Shown in pieces: positions 1 to 4,940 of a DNA stretch of 5,190 bases. This DNA comes from Tissierellia bacterium (GTDB lineage Bacteria > Bacillota > Clostridia > Tissierellales > Dethiosulfatibacteraceae), in the NCBI GenBank assembly GCA_007116605.1, contig SKID01000140.1:1-5190 (forward strand), read 5' to 3'. The notes beneath the pieces were generated by a model. That model searched no databases. It saw nothing but the letters and a program-made list of their open reading frames with translations, and was not told the DNA's origin. Positions within the stretch are counted from its first letter, which is position 1, and each line of letters begins with the position of its first letter. Position numbers and translations under genes: made by a program.

Positions 1-1
1 T

Positions 2-85
2 ATATCCTCGGTGGGCATTAAAATCATTTCTGAGATCTCTCGTCACTGGAAAGAACAAGTCGGCGTGAACTTTAAACTCAAATAA
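2..85 (+). CDS. C-terminal fragment of an unidentified protein
   Basis: An open frame enters from the left edge and ends at TAA (83-85). It encodes 27 residues, ending HWKEQVGVNFKLK. The mixed hydrophobic and charged composition reads like a real protein end rather than random translation, and the stop lies exactly against the stop of the convergent repressor gene, which is what two real genes packed tail to tail would give. Too little is visible to name a family. The gene could be a target of the neighbouring GntR-type regulator, but nothing in this fragment shows that. Confidence 0.5.
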   Translation: MSSVGIKIISEISRHWKEQVGVNFKLK

Positions 86-730
86 TTATCCAAAATAAGT
101 ATTAAACAGTTTTTTTACATAAACAGAGTCGAAATACTCTGTTTCTTTGTATGCTGTTTCTGCATCTCTGTTTTTTATGGCATTAGCTATACCTGCTAAA
201 GATTGGGAATGCCATTTAGGGTTTTCGCAGACATATTGAATATAGCGTAAAAACCGTACAATGATATGATTCAAGTCTTCTAGCATTTCTGTCAAAAGGT
301 CGTTTCGACAAGTTTCTCTAATGATTTTAAAAAACTCGTAATCACTTTGGATGTATTTTAAATAGTCACTGCTTCCTAAATAACTATCCATTTCTGCAGC
401 AATTTCAAGTAATCGATTAATTTCTCTTTCTGATGCATATTCGGCAGTCAGCTCAGCAGCGTAAGCTTCTAATTTCTTTTTGACTTGATAAGCATTTTTT
501 ACTTCTTTAATATCAATTTGGGTCACATAAGTTCCAATTCTAGGAATCATATTAATCATAGATTGATTAGACAGTCTTAGTAAAGCTTCTCTTACGGGTG
601 TTCTGCTAATATTAAACTCTTGAGCAATCTTCTTTTCTTCGATAATATCTCCTGGTGGATATTCTAAATTAAGAATTCTCTCTCTAATCAGTTGATAAAT
701 TTTTTCGTTCGTATTCATGCCATCAGTCAT
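86..730 (-). CDS. GntR-family transcriptional regulator, FCD (FadR-like) subfamily
   Basis: This 214-residue protein is a predicted cytoplasmic DNA-binding repressor. Residues about 8-70 form the GntR winged helix; ISRTPVREALLRL (41-53) is the family's recognition-helix signature, followed by the wing (IPRIGTYV). Residues about 75-210 are all-helical and match an FCD effector domain in length and pattern. FCD domains usually bind a metal through an Asp and three His. Here Asp130 is present, but the expected His four residues later is Phe134, and the two later His positions appear to be Leu178 and Phe200, so the metal site looks lost. The start at 730 has GGGAGG eight bases upstream; the internal Met5 lies too far from it. 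The gene is divergent from the tyrosine operon and convergent with the fragment at 2-85. Its effector is unknown. The family call is firm; the ligand-loss reading rests on alignment by eye. Confidence 0.93.
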   Translation of the reverse strand: MTDGMNTNEKIYQLIRERILNLEYPPGDIIEEKKIAQEFNISRTPVREALLRLSNQSMINMIPRIGTYVTQIDIKEVKNAYQVKKKLEAYAAELTAEYASEREINRLLEIAAEMDSYLGSSDYLKYIQSDYEFFKIIRETCRNDLLTEMLEDLNHIIVRFLRYIQYVCENPKWHSQSLAGIANAIKNRDAETAYKETEYFDSVYVKKLFNTYFG

Positions 731-749
731 CTATAAAGCCTCCCATTTG

Positions 750-759
750 TGATATATCA
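750..759. promoter_or_regulatory. Palindrome TGATATATCA at the predicted start point, candidate operator
   Basis: TGATATATCA is a perfect 10-base palindrome at the predicted transcription start of the GntR gene. It is part of an 11-mer, TTTGTGATATA (746-756), that recurs identically at 897-907 over the -10 box of the divergent tyrosine-leader promoter. The repeated word raises the possibility that one regulator touches both promoters. AT richness makes chance recurrence possible. Confidence 0.45.
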
Positions 760-765
760 ATTGTT

Positions 766-794
766 ATTATATCATTTTTTAATGATATATCCAA
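766..794 (-). promoter_or_regulatory. Promoter of the GntR-type regulator gene
   Basis: On the - strand there is a -35 box TTGGAT (789-794), a 17-base spacer and a perfect -10 box TATAAT (766-771). Transcription would begin near 759, about 29 bases before the start codon. The spacer is filled by an inverted repeat, and a second palindrome sits at the predicted start point, suggesting the promoter is repressed by a dimeric protein, most simply the regulator itself. Confidence 0.75.
768..789. promoter_or_regulatory. Inverted repeat between -35 and -10, candidate operator
   Basis: TATATCATT (768-776) and AATGATATA (781-789) are perfect inverted arms around a four-base TTTT centre. The repeat lies almost exactly between the promoter boxes of the GntR gene. 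Its half-site (ATATCA / TGATAT) recurs in the palindrome at 750-759. A winged-helix dimer bound here would block RNA polymerase, so negative autoregulation is the simplest reading. In RNA the sequence would be a weak, AT-only hairpin without a T tract, so it is not a terminator. Confidence 0.55.
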
Positions 795-881
795 TGATTT
801 GTTTGATTGTCAGCACATATCTATTTTAATTTCTGTATATCACCATCTGATCACCGTCTCTAATGACTGCAAAAATAACAT

Positions 882-909
882 TTGACATGACTTATTTTTG
901 TGATATAAT
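882..909 (+). promoter_or_regulatory. Promoter of the tyrosine leader-aroF-tyrA operon
   Basis: A perfect -35 box TTGACA (882-887), a 16-base spacer and a perfect -10 box TATAAT (904-909) preceded by TG at 901-902 (extended -10) form a strong sigma-A-type promoter. Transcription should begin near 916, about 20 bases before the leader peptide start. A very strong promoter in front of a terminator is the usual design of an attenuated biosynthetic operon. Confidence 0.85.
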
Positions 910-936
910 TCTTGTAATACATTGAAGGAGTTACTC

Positions 937-1029
937 ATGATTCTTTTATCCATGAATACGGCTAATTACACTTATTACGCTTATTATCTTGGCTATTATT
1001 ATAGCGAAGATGTATTGCAGTGTAATTGA
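937..1029 (+). CDS. Tyrosine-rich leader peptide (attenuator peptide)
   Basis: This 30-codon gene starts at ATG 937 with GAAGGAG (924-930) six bases upstream and ends at TGA 1027-1029. Eight of its codons are Tyr, at residues 11, 13, 14, 16, 17, 20, 21 and 22, giving the core YTYYAYYLGYYY. There is no Phe or Trp. It lies between a strong promoter and an intrinsic terminator, directly ahead of aroF and tyrA. By analogy with the known pheA, trp and his leader peptides, its translation rate should report charged tRNA-Tyr: stalling at Tyr codons would favour readthrough into the operon, and rapid translation would favour termination. The peptide itself probably has no other job. The composition and position are seen directly; the mechanism is inferred. 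Confidence 0.9.
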   Translation: MILLSMNTANYTYYAYYLGYYYSEDVLQCN

Positions 1030-1046
1030 ATAAGTCGTATCATAGA

Positions 1047-1100
1047 ATAATGAGGCACACCCTACTTGTATATATTTAGGATTTTCAAGGGACTCGTTAT
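1047..1100 (+). promoter_or_regulatory. Predicted antiterminator of the tyrosine attenuator
   Basis: Bases 1047-1054 (ATAATGAG) can pair with 1093-1100 (CTCGTTAT) over 8 pairs, one of them G-U. Bases 1061-1068 can pair with 1086-1091 with a two-base bulge. Together these sequester the 5' arm and loop of the terminator at 1087-1109. The same 1047-1054 segment can instead pair with 980-987 (CTTATTAT), which lies inside the Tyr codons of the leader peptide. That gives the classical set: segment 1 in the Tyr codons, 2 at 1047-1068, 3 at 1086-1100 and 4 at 1101-1109. A ribosome stalled on Tyr codons would cover segment 1 and free segment 2 to form the antiterminator. Pairings were found by eye and no energies were calculated. 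Confidence 0.6.
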
Positions 1101-1113
1101 GAGTCCTTTTTTT
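1087..1113 (+). terminator. Intrinsic terminator (attenuator) ahead of aroF
   Basis: GGACTC (1090-1095) pairs with GAGTCC (1101-1106) around the loop GTTAT. The stem extends outward by a G-U and two A-U pairs, and seven T residues follow (1107-1113). It lies after the leader peptide stop and 13 bases before the aroF ribosome binding site, so it can only act on operon readthrough. Confidence 0.88.
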
Positions 1114-1138
1114 ATTAAAAAAAATTGGAGGTAACAAA

Positions 1139-2155
1139 ATGATCGTTGTTTTTAAGAAAGATGCCCCTTTAAATGAAATTGAACTTTTGAAAGATTCCTT
1201 AAAGCAGAAAGGCTTTCATATCCATGAGTCTCAAGGCGAAAACCATTATTTAATTGGATTGGTAGGAGATACGTCTATTCTAGATCCTAGCGTGTTACGT
1301 GCTCAAACCATTGTGGATAAGGTGGTCTTTGTTCAAGAACCTTACAAAAAAGCAAATCGCCGCTTTAATCCAGAAGACTTAGTGGTAGATGTATGTGGAC
1401 ATAAGCTAGGTGGTGGCTATTTTTCAGTTATTGCAGGTCCTTGCTCTGTTGAAAGCCGTGACCAAGTGCTTGGCATCGCCAAAAGTGTCCAGGCATCTAA
1501 AGCTGGATTATTAAGAGGTGGTGCTTTCAAACCAAGAACTTCGCCTTACAGTTTCCAAGGTATGGGTGAAGAGGGCTTAAAGCTTCTTGTGGAAGCAAAA
1601 AAAGAGACGGGTCTACCTATTGTAACGGAAATCATGTCTATTAGCCAATTGGAAAAATACCATGATATGATTGATGTGATTCAAATCGGTGCCCGTAATA
1701 TGCAAAATTTTGATTTATTAAAAGAAGCGGGTCAACTGAGAAAACCAGTTCTCATTAAGAGAGGCATGTCTGCCACCCTTGAAGAACTGCTCATGTCTGC
1801 CGAATATGTGTTGGCTGGAGGCAATGAAAACGTCATATTATGCGAAAGAGGGATCCGTACTTTCCAAAAAGATACCCGTAATTTATTGGACTTAAGTGCT
1901 GTTCCGATATTAAAAACCAAAACCCATTTGCCAATTATAGTAGATCCTAGCCACGCAACAGGTGTTTGGTCTTTAGTTGAACCCATGTCTAAAGCAGCAG
2001 TAGCGGCAGGAGCTGATGGTTTAATGATTGAGGTTCATAATGACCCCGTCAATGCACTCTGTGATGGTGATCAATCCATTAAGCCAGAAAAATTTGATTG
2101 CTTAATGGAGAAAATCCAAAAATATCTTGAAATCGAGAACAAAATCTTAAACTAG
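1139..2155 (+). CDS. aroF: 3-deoxy-7-phosphoheptulonate (DAHP) synthase, type I-beta with regulatory N-terminal domain
   Basis: The enzyme condenses phosphoenolpyruvate and erythrose 4-phosphate into DAHP, the first step of the shikimate pathway, in the cytoplasm. It has 338 residues. Residues 1 to about 66 form the ferredoxin-like domain that in the Thermotoga-type enzyme binds tyrosine or phenylalanine for feedback inhibition; the rest is the TIM barrel. Visible motifs are AGPCSVES (99-106), GGAFKPRTSPYSFQG (127-141), IGARNMQNF (183-191), LIKRG (205-209) and IVDPSHATG (267-275). The metal ligands expected for the family are all present: Cys102, His272, Glu298 and Asp309. GGAGG (1127-1131) lies seven bases before the ATG. 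It is the first structural gene after the Tyr attenuator and its stop overlaps the ribosome binding site of tyrA. Control therefore probably acts both on transcription, through tRNA-Tyr, and on the enzyme. Confidence 0.97.
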   Translation: MIVVFKKDAPLNEIELLKDSLKQKGFHIHESQGENHYLIGLVGDTSILDPSVLRAQTIVDKVVFVQEPYKKANRRFNPEDLVVDVCGHKLGGGYFSVIAGPCSVESRDQVLGIAKSVQASKAGLLRGGAFKPRTSPYSFQGMGEEGLKLLVEAKKETGLPIVTEIMSISQLEKYHDMIDVIQIGARNMQNFDLLKEAGQLRKPVLIKRGMSATLEELLMSAEYVLAGGNENVILCERGIRTFQKDTRNLLDLSAVPILKTKTHLPIIVDPSHATGVWSLVEPMSKAAVAAGADGLMIEVHNDPVNALCDGDQSIKPEKFDCLMEKIQKYLEIENKILN

Positions 2156-2164
2156 GAGTATATG

Positions 2165-3025
2165 ATGGCTAATTTTAGTGAAATGAATATCACAGTAGTG
2201 GGATTAGGTATGGAAGGTGGCTCTTATGCCATTGCCATTAATCAATATCTTAAGCCGAAAAACCTCTATGCTATTGATATTAAGGAGAATGTGTTAATTG
2301 CAGCTGAACAGCTTCAAGTCATCACAAAGGGAAGTACTCGTCCTGAAGAGATTCTACCAAAGTCTGATTTAGTGATTATGTGCATCTATCCCACAGGTGT
2401 GATCCAATTTCTTAGAGAGTATATGCATTTGTTTAAGCCTGGTGCCATCATCACTGATGCTGCCGGTGTTAAAAGAAATATCGTTAAAGAAATTGTGTCT
2501 TTTGTCCGTGATGATGTGGACTTTGTTCCGGGTCATCCCATGGCCGGAAACGAGTTTAGAGGATTTCTTTATGCTGACAAAAAAATATTTGAAGGAAACA
2601 GTTATCTGTTAACACCTACTTTAAAAAACAAGGAATCCAGCCTTCAATTAATTGAAGAAATGGCTCTTAAATTTCGTTGTTCGAAAGTTTATCGCACTGA
2701 TCCAGATACCCATGATACTAAAATTGCCTATGCAAGCCAATTAATGCACTTAGTAGCCACTGCCTTAGTTAATTGTGATTCTTATACTGATGACATGAGT
2801 ACATTTGTGGGAGGATCATTTAAAAGCGCCACCCGAGTGGCTAATATTAATCCTGACCTATGGACAGATGCTTTTATGGAAAACAGCGATAAGCTTTTAG
2901 AGCAACTAGAAAAGTTTAATGCCAACCTCCAAATGATGAAAACCGCTCTTGAAAACAAAGATGCAGATACCATTTATCGATTTTTTGAAACAAGCTATTT
3001 AAAGTCTAATGCCCATGATCGTTAG
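2165..3025 (+). CDS. tyrA: Prephenate dehydrogenase
   Basis: The enzyme oxidatively decarboxylates prephenate to 4-hydroxyphenylpyruvate, the step committed to tyrosine. From the chosen start it has 286 residues. An N-terminal Rossmann domain shows GLGMEGGS (13-20) and an acidic residue, Asp38, after the second strand, which favours NAD+ over NADP+. TDAAGVK (98-104) and GHPMAGNE (123-130) are family motifs; the latter carries the catalytic-region His124. The helical C-terminal half has MHLVATAL (194-201) and TRVANINPDLW (223-233), also typical. There is no chorismate mutase and no C-terminal ACT domain, so end-product inhibition through ACT is absent. Two ATGs stand in tandem; the ribosome binding site AGGAG (2154-2158) is three bases from the first (2162) and six from the second (2165), so I chose the second. 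The gene is translationally close-coupled to aroF. Confidence 0.95.
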   Translation: MANFSEMNITVVGLGMEGGSYAIAINQYLKPKNLYAIDIKENVLIAAEQLQVITKGSTRPEEILPKSDLVIMCIYPTGVIQFLREYMHLFKPGAIITDAAGVKRNIVKEIVSFVRDDVDFVPGHPMAGNEFRGFLYADKKIFEGNSYLLTPTLKNKESSLQLIEEMALKFRCSKVYRTDPDTHDTKIAYASQLMHLVATALVNCDSYTDDMSTFVGGSFKSATRVANINPDLWTDAFMENSDKLLEQLEKFNANLQMMKTALENKDADTIYRFFETSYLKSNAHDR

Positions 3026-3033
3026 CAAGCCTC

Positions 3034-3063
3034 TTGACATACCCCGTAGGGGTATGTTATATT
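3034..3063 (+). promoter_or_regulatory. Promoter of the ccdA-thioredoxin operon
   Basis: A perfect -35 box TTGACA (3034-3039) is followed after 18 bases by TATATT (3058-3063), a five-of-six match to the -10 box. The promoter begins only nine bases after the tyrA stop and separates the tyrosine genes from the redox genes. Nearly the whole spacer is occupied by a perfect palindrome, so the promoter is probably repressible. Confidence 0.65.
3037..3057. promoter_or_regulatory. CsoR/CstR-type palindromic operator candidate
   Basis: ACATACCCC (3037-3045) and GGGGTATGT (3049-3057) are perfect inverted arms around the centre GTA. Palindromes with a TACCCC/GGGGTA core are characteristic binding sites of CsoR-family repressors, which sense copper (CsoR) or persulfides (CstR) in Firmicutes. 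The site overlaps the end of the -35 box and most of the spacer, a repressing position. As RNA it would be a stable hairpin followed by a T-rich but interrupted stretch, so a second role as a weak tyrA terminator cannot be excluded. No CsoR-like gene is in the window. Confidence 0.6.
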
Positions 3064-3085
3064 TTTATATGAAGGAGGGATGTGT

Positions 3086-3772
3086 ATGACAGAAGTTTCC
3101 TATGGAATTGCTTTTGGAGCGGGGATTGTTTCATTTTTTTCCCCTTGTATTATTCCCATGATTCCAGCCTACATATCATTTATATCAGGGGTTGCCGCTA
3201 ACGATAAGGGTCATCATTGGTTAAAGCCCTTTATCCGAACAACCGGATTTGTGTTAGGCTTCAGTTTAGTCTTCATCTTGTTAGGAGCCTCCGCCTCTAG
3301 TATTGGCCGTTTATTAATGTTTCATATGTTTTGGCTTAGAAGAATTAGCGGCATTATGATTATTGTATTTGGTTTGTTTATGCTTAACATTTTGAAAATT
3401 AAATTTTTACAAAGACAGAAGCAGTTTAAACTACCTAAGCTTATGGATAGTTACACCGGTTCATTCCTGATGGGCATCACTTTTGGAGCAGGTTGGACCC
3501 CCTGTATTGGTGCTGTGTTAGCCTCTATTTTGTTTTTCGCCGGTACACAAGACACCTTAATGCAAGGCATGTTTTTATTAGGTTTTTACGCGTTAGGTCT
3601 TTCTATTCCTTTTTTACTCGCTTCATTATTTATAGGGAGATTTACTGAAAGGTTAGGTCAGTTTGAAAAATTTTCAACTTATGCTAACCGTTTTGCCGGT
3701 GTGATGTTGGTGATTCTTGGAATATTGATTTATACCAACCAATTAGTTTATTTAACTGCATTATTTACTTAG
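3086..3772 (+). CDS. ccdA: CcdA/DsbD-type membrane thiol-disulfide electron carrier
   Basis: This 228-residue, highly hydrophobic protein has about six predicted membrane helices and belongs to the CcdA/DsbD-beta family. Such proteins carry reducing equivalents from cytoplasmic thioredoxin across the membrane to extracytoplasmic thioredoxin-like proteins. The two Cys-Pro motifs that carry the redox cysteines are clear: FSPCIIPMIPAY (18-29, Cys21) in helix 1 and GWTPCIGAVLASI (136-148, Cys140) in helix 4, matching the internal pseudo-repeat of the family. An ATG at 3080 directly touches the ribosome binding site GGAGGG (3074-3079) and cannot be used; ATG 3086 has seven bases of spacing from GGAGG, so I start there. 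The stop overlaps the ribosome binding site of the thioredoxin lipoprotein 11 bases downstream, its likely electron acceptor. In Bacillus, CcdA serves cytochrome c maturation and sporulation; its role here is not shown. Confidence 0.93.
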   Translation: MTEVSYGIAFGAGIVSFFSPCIIPMIPAYISFISGVAANDKGHHWLKPFIRTTGFVLGFSLVFILLGASASSIGRLLMFHMFWLRRISGIMIIVFGLFMLNILKIKFLQRQKQFKLPKLMDSYTGSFLMGITFGAGWTPCIGAVLASILFFAGTQDTLMQGMFLLGFYALGLSIPFLLASLFIGRFTERLGQFEKFSTYANRFAGVMLVILGILIYTNQLVYLTALFT

Positions 3773-3783
3773 GAGGTGCATCA

Positions 3784-4371
3784 TTGTATAAAAAATTACT
3801 GTTAGTAGCCTTCATGTTAACCCTTGTTTTGACTGGCATGATAGGATGTGAAAGGCTGTCTCCACCTGATTTATCCGTACCTTTATCTACACCTGATGAA
3901 AGTTCTGAGGGTTCTCAAGATACTCCAGTACAAGCTCCAGAGCGACAAGTGGTGTATGCCCCTGATTTTACTCTAATGGATTTAGAAGGTAACGAAGTGA
4001 CTTTGGCTACCTTTGGTGGACAAAATATCATCTTAAATTTTTGGGCTACTTGGTGTCCATTCTGTGTTGATGAAATGCCCGATCTACAAAAAATACATGA
4101 AAAATACCAAGAAGACAACTTAATCGTATTGGCCGTTAATGTTCAAGAAAGTAAGGATCGTGTCCTTCGCTTTTTAGAAGACGAGGATTTAGATCTTCCC
4201 ATTTTATTAGATACAAATGGTCGAACTGCTGCTGCTTACGGTGCTAATGCCATCCCTTTAACCGTCGCAATTAATCAAGAAGGCGAAGTCGTCACAGGTT
4301 TTAGAGGAAAATTAACTTATGAACAAATGGAACTCATGGTTGAAATGATCTTTAACAGCCTTCAGGACTAG
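3784..4371 (+). CDS. TlpA/ResA-like thioredoxin-fold lipoprotein
   Basis: This 195-residue protein should sit on the outer face of the membrane as a lipid-anchored thiol-disulfide oxidoreductase. Residues 1-21 are a lipoprotein signal peptide (KK, hydrophobic core), with Cys22 as the lipidated residue in MIGC, a slightly atypical lipobox. A Ser/Pro/Glu-rich linker (about 23-55) leads to a thioredoxin fold. The active site is WCPFC (90-94, Cys91 and Cys94) within FWATWCPFCVDEMP, the AhpC/TSA-Redoxin-type pattern, and the cis-proline is Pro158 (AIP). It starts at TTG 3784: AGGAGG (3771-3776) is seven bases upstream and the signal peptide follows at once. The partner is very probably the adjacent CcdA. 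ResA-like proteins reduce apocytochrome c haem-binding cysteines, but no cytochrome gene is visible, so the substrate is open. Confidence 0.92.
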   Translation: MYKKLLLVAFMLTLVLTGMIGCERLSPPDLSVPLSTPDESSEGSQDTPVQAPERQVVYAPDFTLMDLEGNEVTLATFGGQNIILNFWATWCPFCVDEMPDLQKIHEKYQEDNLIVLAVNVQESKDRVLRFLEDEDLDLPILLDTNGRTAAAYGANAIPLTVAINQEGEVVTGFRGKLTYEQMELMVEMIFNSLQD

Positions 4372-4378
4372 CTGCTAC

Positions 4379-4406
4379 ATGACACCATGACTCTGGTTGA
4401 TATAAA
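4379..4406 (+). promoter_or_regulatory. Possible promoter of the HesB-like selenoprotein gene
   Basis: ATGACA (4379-4384, five of six matches to TTGACA) is followed after 16 bases by TATAAA (4401-4406, five of six) with TG at 4398-4399. The spacing and extended -10 mirror the strong promoter at 882-909. It lies in the 61-base gap after the thioredoxin gene. No terminator is visible in that gap, so the selenoprotein may also be read from the ccdA promoter. Confidence 0.45.
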
Positions 4407-4432
4407 AATAATGAAATTGAAAGGAGATAATC

Positions 4433-4732
4433 ATGAAATTAGAAGTCACTCAAGAAGCCATCCAAGCGCTTAAAGGCGTTTTAGATGAAAAGAAAGAAAC
4501 CATTAAAGCCATACGTGTAAATATAGCAGGTTTTGGCTGAGGCGGGCCCAGATTAGGGCTTGTTCTGGACGAACAGAAAGATAATGATGAAATTGTTGAA
4601 AAAGAAGGGTTGAAGTTTCTCTTAGGAGAAGAGTTGTCCCAGTTTTCGGGTTTTTCTATTGACTACTCTAACAACTTTTTTAGAAAAGGTTTTTCAGTTA
4701 ATGTTTTAGGGTTTTCTGGAGGAAGATGCTAA
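4433..4732 (+). CDS. HesB/IscA-like selenoprotein with in-frame TGA read as selenocysteine
   Basis: Read through the TGA at 4538-4540, this is a 99-residue protein starting at ATG 4433 (AAAGGAG six bases upstream) and ending at TAA 4730-4732. Both sides of the TGA look like one A-type Fe-S carrier domain: an N-terminal helix (EVTQEAIQALKGVL), strand IRVNIAGFG, Sec36, then GGPRLGLVLDE and a C-terminal GFSGGRC. The family motif has Cys where Sec36 stands, and GFG-U-GGP matches the known HesB-related selenoprotein family (TIGR01911, as I recall it). Of the three IscA cysteines, the Sec position and one terminal Cys99 remain. These proteins are thought to bind or transfer Fe-S clusters or act in redox chemistry; function is unproven. 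A gene caller that treats TGA as stop would give a 35-residue stub or miss it. A hairpin after the TGA supports recoding. It follows ccdA and the thioredoxin gene on the same strand. Confidence 0.9.
4560..4576 (+). promoter_or_regulatory. Candidate bacterial SECIS hairpin
   Basis: TTGTTC (4560-4565) pairs with GAACAG (4571-4576) over six pairs, one G-U, around the loop TGGAC. The loop begins 25 bases after the Sec TGA and has G as its second base, which fits the description of bacterial SECIS elements: a short upper stem, an exposed G early in the loop, and about 16-37 bases from the UGA. A separate GCCC/GGGC hairpin (4546-4559) lies directly before it and could stack on it. The element lies inside the coding sequence, as is normal in bacteria. 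No folding energy was calculated. Confidence 0.6.
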
Positions 4733-4738
4733 AGACTT

Positions 4739-4940
4739 TTGGTTAGTATTGAGGATTCAATTGTATCATCGCTGCTTAGTATAAAGGATGAAATAGTGTC
4801 CTCACTGCTTAGTATTTAGAGAGGATAAAACCGTATCCTCGCTGCTTAGTATTTAGAGAGGATAAAACAGCATCTTCCCTACTTAATACTTAGACCCTTT
4901 GCTTTTATAGGGATACCCCATTATCCTCACTGCTTAGTAT
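4739..4940 (+). repeat. Array of about six degenerate A repeats
   Basis: The core CTGCTTAGTAT occurs at 4772-4782, 4805-4815, 4842-4852 and 4930-4940. Variants lie at 4739-4749 (TTGGTTAGTAT) and 4879-4889 (CTACTTAATAC). Starts are 33, 33, 37, 37 and 51 bases apart. Between cores, GAGGAT and ATCCTC words alternate and form short hairpins: GAGGATA 4821-4827 with TATCCTC 4834-4840 is perfect, and GAGGAT 4858-4863 with ATCTTC 4872-4877 keeps pairing through one G-U. There is no unique spacer of constant length, so it is not a CRISPR array. It starts seven bases after the selenoprotein stop. Confidence 0.8.

Noticed and set aside
946..1137. 63-codon - strand ORF over the leader region
   Set aside because: It is antisense to the Tyr leader and the terminator, has no clear ribosome binding site, and resembles no protein.
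917..1138. T-box riboswitch ahead of aroF
   Set aside because: The strongly conserved AGGGTGG-type antiterminator sequence is absent and the leader is too short for a stem I specifier loop. The Tyr-rich peptide explains the region better.
1732..1986. 84-codon - strand ORF inside aroF
   Set aside because: It is a shadow frame of a strongly conserved gene. The same applies to the - strand frames at 2782-2973 and 3915-4118.
3037..3063. Rho-independent terminator of tyrA
   Set aside because: The hairpin is strong, but the following T stretch is interrupted by A residues and the palindrome lies exactly between -35 and -10 boxes. Operator is preferred; a weak terminator role remains possible.
4433..4540. 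35-codon truncated protein or pseudogene ending at TGA 4538
   Set aside because: The reading frame and family signature continue unbroken after the TGA, the Cys position is exactly replaced, and a SECIS-like hairpin follows. Selenocysteine is the better explanation than a nonsense mutation.
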